A DNA stretch of 64,000 nucleotides from Deinandra increscens subsp. villosa (GCA_039602395.1 JBCNJP010000019.1:1880265-1944264); one strand, 5' to 3'; shown: positions 24,801 to 36,700, numbered from the stretch's first letter. The notes: generated from the sequence alone by a model not told the origin. Numbers and translations are program-made.

Positions 24801-26443
24801 GGTTGAGAAATCCCCTTCATGCCATGTAATTTTGCTCGTTTTGAGCTGTTTTAATTTAATTATACTGCCGTTCCAAAAAAAAAAAGACATGTTATCAAAT
24901 ATAGAAGTTAAGGGAGCATTTCTATAACTGTCAAATATAGAATTGCGGGACCTTTTCTGTATTTGTCACTAAAATAAGATTCTATGTGTAAAGTTAGTTA
25001 AAAAATCAGCATTAATATGGTTAATGCAACGAATAAGTCAATAAACCATCAATAGCTACTCTCTCACGTGTTCTCTTATCTACCTGTGATCTTTTCATCT
25101 ATCAAGCCTTCAGATTTCAAGTGTATGTAATTATGTATTCAATATGTGTGTATAACCTTGATGGAGGACAAAATTAATTTGGAAACATAACATGATTTCC
25201 ATATCACTGTCTGGGCAGAGGGGATTTAGGAAGCATGAATAGTATAATTTATTTTATCATGCTTATCTATCCTATTTTGCGGCATTATCTATTTTATGTT
25301 TATTCCTATGCTTTTTAACATCTTTTTTTTTTATGATCTGCCTTATATTCATGAACCCGCATGTGCCCTTTGTACCTTGAGCAGTGAGCCTTTAACAGAG
25401 ATTATTTCAAATAGTTCAAATACCGTTAACCGTTAGCAGGATGAAATATTACAATCAATGTGAGTATTAAAGTTACTATTACAACTAGCATGGCTGACAA
25501 TGCTACACACTAATCATGCAGTACCAAAACTAGAATGAAAGGAGGAATAACGTTAACTTACATAAACAAAAATTCATGGAAGGAAAGTACGTACTTCGAA
25601 AGAGGTGATTTTCAAGGCTTCCACGAAACATAAACTCATAAACAAGCAATCTGTGATCATCTTCACAACAATACCCAATCAATTTCACCAAATTAGGATG
25701 CCTTAGCTGACCAAGAAAATTAACTTCCGTCTGTCACCAGAAACACCATTGCCCACATTAATACAGAATCAAAACAACTTCATGATTATTTTAAAGAAAG
25801 AGTAGCTTACAAGCCATTCTCTGTGGCCTTGAAGACCCTCCTTATTGAGAACCTTAACAGCAACAGGCAGAGATTTGAGCCCTACCCTAACATTCTCATC
25901 AATATAACCTTTGTAAACCGTTCCAAAACCCCCTTCCCCAAGTATGTAATCAGACCTAAAGCTCTTGGTAATGGTTTCAAGCTCAAACAAAGTGAAGGCA
26001 ATAACATGAGTATACAGCAGCGAGTTATTCCTAAAATCCTCAATACCGTTCAGATTGTTACGAGGCGTTGAAGGATCACTCAGATCCGAAATCGACCGAC
26101 TGTTCTTCTTAACCAAACCCTGGTTTTTACCAGGCACCACCTGTAACTGCTTAACTGTCCATAATCATAATCAATCAATCAATCAATTACAACATGTTAT
26201 GACTTATGAAGTTATGATAGATTGATAGAATATGCACATTGAATTGACGTGAAAACGAAGCAACTAACAAAACGCACAATAATTCAAATTCACGCCAATA
26301 ATGAAAAGGCGAGACCTAGATCTGGAACTAATACTGAAAAGTAAAGGAATAGGGAGAGAGAAAAAAAGGTAAAAAGGAAAGCGACCTTGATGATGAGCGT
26401 CTGAAGCGACGGCAGATTCTTCGCGAGTACCGCAGTTACCCAT
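21638..26443 (-). CDS. Second PBL8 copy, exons 1-5 present, last exon not seen
   Basis: Exons are 26386-26443, 25811-26154, 25595-25730, 21916-22052 and 21638-21761, with all splice sites and phases as in the complete copy. They encode residues 1-266 plus one base, including the acylation site, glycine loop, catalytic loop, DFG and APE. The exon for the kinase C-lobe and the CRVR tail is missing: homology to copy A begins at the right edge of gap 1, about 370 bp short of where that exon should end. It is either inside the gap or deleted. Across 799 coding bases the two copies differ at six sites, four in exon 2 and one each in exons 3 and 5, and all are synonymous. Confidence 0.85.
21820..21899. 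repeat. (TAA)n microsatellite in PBL8-copy-B intron
   Basis: About 25 TAA/ATA units lie between exons 4 and 5. The same intron of copy A has about five units at 4964-4978. Confidence 0.9.
23428..24153. repeat. Tandem duplication, two 363-bp units
   Basis: The block starting AATTATAATTTAAAAAAATG at 23428 recurs at 23791, and both end in GAAGTGACTTGTAA. The units are almost identical. Copy A has one unit (about 6547-6925). This is a recent event private to copy B, in the large kinase intron. Confidence 0.9.
24514..24884 (+). mobile_element. 5'-truncated LINE (L1 type) with target duplication
   Basis: Absent from copy A at 7285-7300. It is flanked by AGACATGTTATGAA (24500-24513) and AGACATGTTATCAA (24885-24898), and ends in an A-run of about 11. 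The plus-strand translation contains FFSTWWLIWNIRNEHVFKG and SIVFHSFIWYTSRKNK, typical of the C-terminal end of plant LINE ORF2. The start is 5'-truncated. Confidence 0.88.
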
Positions 26444-27484
26444 AGTATCTCATTCTTCGCCGGAGCTCAGTGGCTGCTCCTCCGTAGGCGGCGGCGGCGG
26501 GAGTTACGGCGGTGGATTTGTAGTGTAGCGGAAGGAAGGTGTGATTCCCGAAATGAAACACGCTGGCTGTCGGTCAGTCACAGTCGCTCGTTTCTGACTC
26601 CAAACTCACCTGCTTCTTTCTTCGGTATCATCGTCAAATAATCCGTTTCCTTTTTTTCCGTATTATCTTGCATAACTTTTTTCGTAACTTCAAAATGATA
26701 TAAAATAATAAAGTTTATTTATATGTATATTTAGATAATTTTTCTTAAAATAAATTCATTTGTATAGGAGATTAGGAGAGCACGCATTTGTAGTTTTTAT
26801 TATCTTTCAAGAAATTTGTATGTATAAAAATTATGAATTTTTTTAACCGCTTATTTTATAGAATTTGAACTTATAACTTTCTAATTAGAGAGACAACTTT
26901 AGTACTAAGTTATCTTTTAAAGACTATAAAAATTATAAATAATTAAGATGGTCTCACTTGACTAAATTATGGTTAATTATGGTTGAAGCATGATAAGAAG
27001 TAACTTAGGGGAAAGTAGTTTATTAGTAGTATAGATTTATCATTAAAAAAAAGGGTTGAATTGTCAATAAAATTATAAATTAATTTTTTACTATATATTT
27101 TTTCTCATATTAAGATCTACTACAAAATAAATGAAATTAACAAAAAAGTTAGCAGTTCTAGAAGTCAAAATTCTATCTTAATAGGCCTATTAGTTAGCGA
27201 TTGTTTGTGTTTGACTTTCTATTAATATTTGTGGATCACTTATTACTTTATATGTTATGTTTTTCTTGTAACTTTGAATGAGTTAGACAAATAGTATTAT
27301 CAAAAATATCACGTCGTAGTACACGACCCTGTTAGTGGTGTCCTCATTAAGTATTGTGAATGGGTGATGTAGACAAAGAAGGAATAAAGGTGTTGTAGAC
27401 CTGATCGGTGAAATGATATGGTGGTTGGAGTTGGAACACCACCTTAAACTTTGATATCACCCACCACTTTCAGTGACATGACAC

Positions 27485-27772
27485 CAGTGGCGGATCCAGG
27501 AAATAATATCAGGGGTAGCGGGGACTAACGGGGGTTCGGGGGCAGCGTCCCCGGAAAAAAATTTTAGGTAGTTAGCGGGCTTTTAATCATATTTTTAAGG
27601 GGCTTTTGATCATATTTTTAAGTAAAAGCCATAAAATTTCTTCCAGGGGTCGCGAAAAATTCGTTTCAGGGGTCGCGAAAAACTGAAAACCTATAAAAAA
27701 AAAAATTTGCACGTCAGGGTAAAAGTTCAGGGGTAGCGGGCGCTACCCCTGGACCTAATAGGTCCGCCACTG
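27485..27772. mobile_element. hAT-type MITE with 8-bp target duplication
   Basis: The element is 288 bp with terminal inverted repeats CAGTGGCGGA and TCCGCCACTG, flanked on both sides by CATGACAC. Copy A has a single CATGACAC at 11734-11741. An 8-bp duplication and CA...TG-type ends fit hAT. There is no coding capacity. Confidence 0.93.
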
Positions 27773-28035
27773 CATGACACAACATGATAATCATAATGTG
27801 TGGTCTCATTTTAAATCATGACTCGAAGAAACAAAATATAAGTGTCACAAGTTTATTTTTTGAGTCGTTTATTATATGGCGTTCAAAGTTGTAAATCGTT
27901 TTAGTTAGACCTCGTGTGAGTACACACTTAAAAAAAAGTGTTGTGCTAAGAAAATATAAATAAGGTGCAACATATGCATCACCATTATACAATATACAAA
28001 ATGCAATCTATTGTTTATATTAGTCTTTTGGTGTT

Positions 28036-28617
28036 GGATTTTAATAATCCAAGTTACTGTCTATTGGCATATATTAGTCCGTATTCCATTTATTCCATAT
28101 AATAAATTATAATTTTAAAGGTATTGGAATCTATTTAACTTCCGTTAAATTGTCACTAACACCGTTAAGTAAAATTTTCACTTTTTGATGATTTGCATCA
28201 CGGTGGCGTCTTATGTGACATGTTTTTTATGTATGTGAAGAAAAGTTTTCAGAAAACAACCAATCATGATTAAAAGCTACAAAAATCCTAAACAAAACCT
28301 TTTAATAAACAAAAGAAATTGCATTTGTTATTGTATGTTTTGATGCTATGAAGAAATATTTTCTTTAGGATCTTTGTAGCTTTAATCATGATTGGTTGTT
28401 TTTTAAAAGTTTTTCTTCACATACATTAAAAACATGTCACATAAGACGTCATAGTGATGCTTAGTAATCAAAAGTAAAATTTTATTTAACAACATTAGTG
28501 GTCATTTAGCGGTTGTCTAATAGATTTCCAATACTTTTAAAATCTTGTTTATTATAAGGAATAAATGAAATATGGATTAATATCGGCCAAGATGCAATAC
28601 TGGAATTATTAAAATTC
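28036..28617. mobile_element. Foldback MITE, copy B
   Basis: Same element and same position in the duplication as 12000-12581, with the same GGATTTTAATAATCC and GGAATTATTAAAATTC ends. Confidence 0.72.
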
Positions 28618-29854
28618 AATATTCCTAAGTTTAATTTCATATTATTTCCTATGTGTTTATATCAATTTTAATTTCATATTATTATATATGTAGTTCCACG
28701 TGTCTATTTTTAGTTTTATTTATTTTATGTTATAAGTTTTATTAAAAAGAGTCGATTAAAATATGTATGAGTTTGACGTTATAAAAGAATATTATGGTGA
28801 TAACATATTCAAAAGCAAAAACAACAAGACCACGAAGCATAATGCGTAGAAGCACTCCCCTCGTTTCTTATTAAAATCTATGCAAAAGCAGCAAAATTAA
28901 GGAAATTGACAAAAGTTTAAATTTAGCGACCGTCAGTGTTTGAATTTCTCATTCATATTTAGGGATCAGTTTTTATTTCGTATGCTATTTTTTTTCTCAT
29001 AACTTTGTATGGGGTAGAAGAATAGTGTTACTGAAAACATCACGTCGTAGTATATGACCCTATTAGCGGTGTCTTTGTTCAGGGTTGTGGTGTTAATTGG
29101 TGATGAAAACAAATGAGTAAAGGAGTTGTAGATTGTTTAGTGATATGACATGGCGGGATAAGTTGGAACACCACCTCAATCTTTGATATCACCCACCACT
29201 TTTGATGATATGACATAACATGATAATCATGACGCATGATCTTAAGTAGTGTTGAATTATGACTCGAATAAACAAAACATAAGCGCTAAAAGCTCATTTA
29301 TTTTTTGTGTTGTTTGTTATATGGTGCTCAAAGTTATAAATTATTTTGGTTAGACCTTATGTGAGTACACTTATTTTTCAAAAAGAAAAAATAAACGGTG
29401 CAACATATGCTTCACCTTTATTATGAAAATATGGGTCGGTCCTGAGGATTTAGGACCCTTGTTCGAGCTAAAAAAATGGGTCATATTCGAAAATAAAATT
29501 GCAAATACAAAAACTTCTTAAGTAAGGTAAAAATTAAGTTATGATAATAAACATAAGAAGATTATAGCTTTAAATTAACATTCTAAGTATTAACCAACAA
29601 ATCGTGCAGATTTACTAGCATTTTTAATAACTAATTGATTGATCAAATCTTCATAGTTCATATCTTTTTTAAATTATATTATTTTTTAGTTTAGGTTTTA
29701 AAATTTAAAAGTTTTATTTAAAAATAACTATATTTATTTATTTTTTAATATATATATTTTGTTTATTTATTTTGGCTTTTTATTTGGTACCCTTTTCGTT
29801 TATTTCTTTTCACTGTTGTCTCGTTATTTCTTGTGATTCGGAGTTGGGGTTCTC

Positions 29855-30718
29855 TGTCACACCCCAACCGACGACGAAAGTGTCAGGGTGCGATGATTGT
29901 ACAGATACGCACAACACTAGTTTTAATGTTGTGATATTCTTAATCAACCCATTTTATATAATTCAAATGATTATAATACATCAATAATAACAAAATAACC
30001 TCGTTTAATTTAGTTCACACTAAGTCCACATGCATCCTAAGGGCCATTAACAAGATAATCATCATCAAACGACATATCATATAATATGTACAACATAAAA
30101 GTCAGCTACGAATAGTTGGTGAGTAAACATAGGTTTGGCATATTAGTATAGATTAAAACATGCGAATCAATGAGTTAAGTGCAATCGAGTACGATAAACC
30201 TGATATTAGATAGAGCAAACAAGGGTGCATAGGCCAACCCTAACAATAAGGTTTCCAATCACCCATTCACCGACGCCAAACACCGGTCAAGTCAGGTGGG
30301 TCGTCACACCAATAGATCTATTATTGTAACCCCGACTTTTTATAGTTAATGCTATGCGAGTATGAGATCGAGATAGAGCACAACCATAGCATCAAATCAC
30401 ACAAGTTCACATACAAGAGCACACATAACAACATAGAGTTTGCATGTAGTTTTTGAGTAATGAACATAGATCATGGGGTTGATAATGGTACATGTTGCAA
30501 CCCAAAACGTTAAAAGAAAATAGGCTATAAATACTCACCTGGATATTGGAGATATGAATAAAAAATGACACCACGACACGAGACGGTTAAACCCCGGAGA
30601 TGACCTTAACGACTAAATGAGATAGAGAAATAGATGATTAAATTCCACGATTTGAAATAACGTGATGGACATAATCGACTCGACGACTCGCTGGTGATTT
30701 CTTTAAGTGATGACGTAC
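29855..30718. repeat. TGTCACACCCC repeat, copy B (interrupted)
   Basis: Homologous to 13828 onward. It carries the 83-bp stretch lost from A (about 30232-30314). It is broken at 30718 by an LTR. Confidence 0.5.
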
Positions 30719-31134
30719 TGTAGAGGCTAGATTATGAGGCTTGTAATATTAAATAAGTTGGGCTGGGCTTAGAGGGTTTCATTAGAATCATAGGCTAGTT
30801 TGCTATTGTAGTTAGGCTAGTTTATGATTGTGCTTGGGTTTACTATTGGGTTTATGATCAAAAGGGGCCCAATAGTAAACCCAATGGTGGTCTATATATA
30901 GACCACTTGACCTCCTTATTTGGGTGCTGGTTTACGATTGAGTGAAGAGCCAAGGAGGTTTACGATTTGTGTTTTGTACCCGACAAGTTTACTTGTGTGC
31001 AAGATCAAGCTTTTATCGTTTATTCAACGTTTTCTTGTGTTCTCTTCATCTTTATTCTTGAATCGGTCTTGTACAAGGATTCCGCACTTGTACTAGATTA
31101 AAATATCGTGATTAGGTGAAATTCTGGACCTACA
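30719..31134 (+). mobile_element. 5' LTR of an LTR retrotransposon
   Basis: 416 bp, TGTAGAGGC...GGACCTACA, with TG...CA ends. It is followed two bases later by a primer-binding site for initiator tRNA-Met. The LTR contains TATATATAG near 30893. Similarity to the inverted LTR at 31737 is high (about 90 per cent by eye). Confidence 0.85.
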
Positions 31135-31136
31135 AT

Positions 31137-31149
31137 TGGTATCAGAGCC
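31137..31149 (+). other. Primer-binding site (initiator tRNA-Met)
   Basis: TGGTATCAGAGCC follows the 5' LTR directly. This is the standard complement to the 3' end of plant initiator methionine tRNA. Confidence 0.9.
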
Positions 31150-31206
31150 AAGAATCACAGATTCGAGGTTCTCACGATATTGGATTCAAGCTTTTTCCAA
31201 AAAAAA

Positions 31207-31420
31207 AAAAAATTGAAGATTTGAAGATTTGAAGATTTGAAGATTTGAAGATTTGAAGATTTGAAGATTTAAAGATTTGAAGATTTGAAGATTTGAAGAT
31301 TTGAAGATTTGAAGATTTGAAGATTTAAAGATTTGAAGATTTAAAGATTTGAAGATTTGAAGATTTGAAGATTTGAAGATTTGAAGATTTGAAGATTTGA
31401 AGATTTGAAGATTTGAAGGT
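31207..31420 (+). repeat. 8-bp tandem repeat (GAAGATTT)n
   Basis: About 26 nearly perfect units of GAAGATTT, with three AAAGATTT variants, lie in the leader region of the LTR element. Longer units (GGTTTATGATCAAGGCTTGA) follow to about 31530. Confidence 0.93.
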
Positions 31421-31619
31421 TTATGATCAAGGCTTGAAGGTTTGAAGGTTTATGATCAAGGCTTGAAGATTTGAAGGTTTATGATCAAGGCTTGAAGATA
31501 TGAATGTTTATGATCAAGATTTGAAGGTTTAAGATCCAACACAATCATAAACTGAGTTTACTATCGGAGTTTACTATCGGAGTTTATGATTGAGATTCCG
31601 ATTCTGAGTTTATGACTGG

Positions 31620-31736
31620 TGTTTATGACTGGAGGTGATTACGATCGTAAACAGGTGATTACGATCATAAACAGATGATTACGATCATAAACAGGGATTA
31701 CGATCGTAAACAGCGATTACGATCGTAAACAGGGAT
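31620..31736 (+). repeat. GATTACGATCGTAAACAG repeats
   Basis: Five head-to-tail copies of an 18- to 20-bp unit containing the palindrome TTACGATCGTAA or its TTACGATCATAA variant. They abut the inverted LTR. Confidence 0.9.
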
Positions 31737-32153
31737 TGTAGGTCTGAGATTTCACCTAATCACGATATTTTAATCTAGTACAAGTGCGGAATCCTTGTAC
31801 AAGACCGATTCAAGAATAAAGATGAAGAGAACACAAGAAAACGATGAATGAACGATAAAAGTTTGATATTGCACACAAGTAAACTTGTCGGGTACAAAAC
31901 ACAAATCGTAAACCTCCTTGGCTCTCCACTCAATCGTAATCAGCAACCTACAAAGGAGAACCACATGAGGTTTAAATAGGATCCCTAATGGGTTTACTAT
32001 TGGGCCCCTTGTGGATCATAAACCCAATAGTAAACCCAAACCAATCATAAACTAGCCTAAATACAATAGCAAACTAGCCTATGATTCTAATGAAACCCTC
32101 TAAGCCCAACCCAACATGTTTAATATTACAAGCCTTATAATCTAGCCTCTACA
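31737..32153 (-). mobile_element. 3' LTR of a second element, inverted relative to the first
   Basis: This reads TGTAGGTCTGAG...CCTCTACA on the plus strand, the reverse complement of the LTR at 30719 in sequence order. On the minus strand it is preceded by the polypurine tract (plus-strand ATCTTCCCCTAGG at 32154). It is therefore the 3' LTR of a minus-strand element whose internal part lies to the right. Confidence 0.85.
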
Positions 32154-33786
32154 ATCTTCCCCTAGGCTTGTGATATTAAATGTCTTCGATCTTTGAAATT
32201 CTTCTTCTTGAGTGGCTGGCATAGATGCTGATGAAGATTCTTTCCGCAGAAATCTTCAATGGGTTTCATGACGGGGGCACTTGGGACTTCCTCTTGATCA
32301 GCATCAGCTTGAACTTTTTGAAATGAACAAGTTAATGAGAGGAGGATTCTCATTGACTTGCTTCTGTTGAAAGAACTGGTTCTTGCTAAATCTTCGGTAA
32401 CTGTCTTGAATCTCCAAAAATTAGAGGGTAAAATTTTGAAAGCCTCTAACTGTGAAGAACTTGATTGTTGATCTTCAAACTTCATGATCTCTGACTGCTC
32501 TCTGCATCATTTTCTTCATCAAAGATCGACTTGAAAACTTCAGCTTCCCCTAAACATGTGAACATCTTCTTTGAAGCTCTTTTGAAGCTTTTGGAAACTT
32601 GTAAAGACACCAACAACTTCCCCTGAACAGTTGCTTTTCAGATGGAAGTCTTGTCCGGCTGGTTCTTTAACTTTGAGCAGCAACAGCATCTTTCTCTCAT
32701 CAACCTGTCTGAAACACATTTGAAAAAAAAAAATATACTCCACCAGACATTTGATGACTGGTCTTTGGGTTAGAAGGTAATTATCATCTGTTCAGTTGAT
32801 TCAAATTAATATTATTTTAACCAAAAACCCTAATATAGATTACGGGTTTTCTATAAAACTTCCCCTGAACCCAAGACCTCTAAAGACTTCCCCTTAGCTG
32901 AATACTTCCCTTCAGCCAAGGACTTCCCCTGAGATAATACATATTATCCTCGAGTTCCCTTCGGATACTATGTATTATGGAAGTCTTTTCGGATAATACT
33001 TATTATCCTCCCTCCTTCCCCTAAAAATTTGTCAAGATCTGACGGAGGAAGTCTTTTCCTTTAGATAATAAGTATCATCCTCGAGTTCCCTTCGGATAAT
33101 ACTTATTATCCCATACTCCTTCCCCTAAAAATTTGGCAAGATCTGTCGGGGGCATATTGTCATGCATTAAAACCCATGAAAAACACATTTTCACTTCTCA
33201 AATCAACCTGGCCAAGACGAAAACACACCAAAAAGAACTTAACGACTCACACACGAAAGATATAAACTAAACAAATACTTACCAAACCAAACATGAGAAA
33301 GTTTACAAGGGATCAAACCGTATGAATCTGACTGAGGAACCCTTTTCAGCTTCAGTTACTCAACTAGTCCAGGTGATTGCCGGTATGTTTGTCCGCTTTA
33401 AACTCAAACCCGTTTAATCCCAACCGAATGCGTCATGTTTAATATAGTACATTATTACCGTCATGTTTAATTGTCCCCACACCCAAGCGTACACAGCAAA
33501 ACCTACCCAACCTCAGAGTTTATTGAGGATTCACAAACCCCCAACTTGAGGAACCATGCACCACGGCTATAACTACCACTTATTTTCATTAACCATCAGT
33601 TGATGATCAGGTCGGCCGCTAAGCACGCAAAGAAGACCAACTGAGTGATTATTTTTCATTTTCTTTTCTTTTTCATTTTTTCTTCATTTCTTTTTCTTTT
33701 CTTTTTCTTTTCTTTTTCTTTTCTTTTTATTATGTGGTGTAGTCATGACAGCAGAGACATGGCGTGTGAGAGAGTGAATACTAGGT
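32154..33786 (-). mobile_element. 3' internal region of the minus-strand LTR element, truncated
   Basis: It starts at the polypurine tract and runs right until the homology to copy C begins at 33787. Short minus-strand frames (32162-32485, 32540-32743) have no recognisable domain. Eight CTTCCCCT words lie in 32156-33126. No pol motif is present. A CT-rich tract lies at about 33650-33730. The right boundary is not a recognisable LTR. Confidence 0.5.
32923..33145. repeat. Two-unit repeat with ATAATAC palindromes
   Basis: A unit of about 110 bp containing TCCTCGAGTTCCCTTCGGATA, a GGATAATACTTATTATCC-type palindrome and CTTCCCCTAAAAATTTG occurs twice in a row (about 32930-33040 and 33070-33145). 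Confidence 0.7.
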
Positions 33787-36700
33787 ATAAACAAAACATA
33801 AGCGCTAAAAGCTCATTTATTTTTTGTGTTGTTTGTTATATGGCGCTCAAACTTATAAATTATTTTAGTTAGACCTTATGTGAGTACACTTATTTTTCAA
33901 AAAGAAAAAATAAACGGTGCAACATATGCTTCACCTTTATTATGAAAATATGGGTCGGTCCTGAGGATTTAGGACCCTTGTTCGAGCTAAAAAAATGGGT
34001 CATATTCGAAAATAAAATTGCAAATACAAAAACTTCTTAAGTAAGGTAAAAATTAAGTTATGATAATAAACATAAGAAGATTATAGCTTTAAATTAACAT
34101 TCTAAGTATTAACCAACAAATCGTGCAGATTTACTAGCATTTTTAATAACTAATTGATTGATCAAATCTTCATAGTTCATATCTTTTTTAAATTATATTA
34201 TTTTTTAGTTTAGGTTTTAAAATTTAAAAGTTTTATTTAAAAATAACTATATTCATTTTATTTATTTTTTAATATATATATTTTATTTATTTATTTTGGC
34301 TTTTTATTTGGTACCCTTTTCGTTTATTTATTTTCACTGTTGTGTCGTTATTTCTTGTGATTCGGAGTTGGGGGTCTCTGTCACACCCCAACCGACGACG
34401 AATGTGTCAGGGTGCGATGATTGTACAGATACGCACAACACTAGTTTTAATGTTGTGATATTCTTAATCAACCCATTTTATATAATTCAAATGATACAAT
34501 ATAATTCAGGTATAATACATCAATAATAACAAAATAACCTCGTTTAATTTAGTTCACACTAAGTCCACATGCATCCTAAGGGCCATTAACAAGATAATCA
34601 TCATCAAACGACATATCATATAACATGTACAACATAAAAGTCAGCTACGAATAGTTGGTGAGTAAACATAGGTTTGGCATATTAGTATAGATTAAAACAT
34701 GCGAATCAATGAGTTAAGTGCAATCGAGTACGATAAACCTGATATTAGATAGAGCAAACAAGGGTGCATAGGCCAACCCTAACAATAAGGTTTCCAATCA
34801 CCCATTCACCGACGCCAAACACCGGTCAAGTCAGGTGGGTCGTCACACCAATAGATCTATTATTGTAACCTCGACTTTTTAAAGTTAATGCTATGCGAGT
34901 ATGAGATCGAGATAGAGCACAACCATAGCATCAAATCACACAAGTTCACATACAAGAGCACAGATAACAACATAGAGTTTGCATGTAGTTTTTGAGTAAT
35001 GAACATAGATCATGGGTTTGATAATGGTACATGTTGCAACCCAAAACGTTAAAAGAAAATAGGCTATAAATACTCACCTGGATATTGGAGATATGAATAA
35101 AAAATGACACCACGACACGAGACGGTTAAATCCCGGAGATGACCTTAACGACTAAATGAGATAGAGAAATAGATAATTAAATTCCACGACTTGAAATAAC
35201 GTGATGGACATAATCGACTCGACGACTCGCTGGTGATTTATTTAAGTGATGACGTACGTTAATAATTAATCATATAAACCAATCCTAATACTAGAACATG
35301 CAATGGTGAATAATTATTAACATAATTATTTATTTTCGTGATGTCCTAAAACATATATTTTTCAAACAATACTTTAGAGTCCATTAATGATCATAATTAT
35401 TTCATAAAATACCTAAACATATGTGCACATCATATACTACACCGAGCATACATGATCATGCCATGAGGTTCAACATAATACACACTACTCATATTTATAT
35501 ATTTATATTTATGATAAAATTATAACTTAACCATTTTGCATACAAGGTTTCAACAAGGATTATGGCTTTATTTCATCAACATGGCAACATCATCAACTAA
35601 GCATGCTTGATTTACTTGGATCTATAACCTATCATAGTTAATCATCATCAAGCTACCATTTTTATGGTTTACATGCAAGTATAAACATAAATTTATAAAC
35701 TTTCCTCATCAAACATCAACAAGCATTCAACTTTATGTAGTCTAACCCTAGATCTACTATCAAGTTAACTTCTTTATGAAGATTCATGCATAAAAATTTA
35801 ACATTTAACAAGATTCAACAAGATCTAACTCTTGATCAAATAAATGCTAACTTTCATCATAAAAATCATAACTTTGATCTTGAAATCACTAGATCTACCA
35901 TATACAAGCATGTATGGCTTAGATCTATCCTAATTACAACATAAAAACCATATCTTGATCATGCATAATCAAATAATTAAGAAGGAGATTGCAAAGGATA
36001 GGGTTTAATACCGAAAGGGATGAAAACCAATGATGAGCCAAGCTTAAATTTTCACAAATTAAGCTCCATAACATCAAGATTAAAGGACACGAGGATGATC
36101 ATAACGCCCCAAAGCAATGAATCAACTACGAGAGTCTTCAACATACATCTTCACATCAAGCATCTTCAAAACCCAAGTGAACCATTGACACCAAATGGCG
36201 CAGGGATACACACCCCAGGAACACCTTGCATATCAACTTCCATATGTGGCCAAACTTGGTTTTTCCCCAATTTGTAAACAATTTTTCTTTCCAGATAAGC
36301 CACCTTTAGTTAGGCAAATACCCTAATATAAACTCAGAATGAAAGCCTAGGAGCATCCATGACCACATCTTTTGAGCACTTATTGCACTTAAAAATCTTC
36401 AACTGGATTTTGTAATTTGAGGCAATAATCGAGAGACAACTTCCTTTTGTTTAGTAAAATTAAAAGTGCACCAAGAGACAGAACAAAGGACAATTCCATA
36501 ACGTCGCTGAAACCATCTAAGAACCTCCAAGAGAACCATGAAGAATGTACTGCTAAGTAATAGTAGTTTGCTTCCGAAGCGTTTCTTTTGAGAGTATATG
36601 TCCAGAGCACACCCCTCCCCAAGAATAAAACCACACACACACCCAACGAGGAAAAACACGAAACAAGATACAATCAACCACCAAGCACACTTTAACACAT

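Larger units (their letters stand above)
20472..30718. repeat. Segmental duplication, copy B
   Basis: Collinear with 3624-14622. Differences from A are the absence of both Helitrons, presence of a LINE insertion, an hAT-type MITE, a 363-bp tandem duplication and an expanded TAA microsatellite, plus scattered substitutions. It ends at GACGTAC, where an LTR begins. Confidence 0.92.

Noticed and set aside
31207..31736. CRISPR-like array
   Set aside because: The repeats are head-to-tail without spacers, in a plant LTR element leader.
33645..33872. Phe/Ser-rich frame that might look like a membrane protein
   Set aside because: It is a translation of a TTTTCTTTTC tract running into copy C of the duplication.
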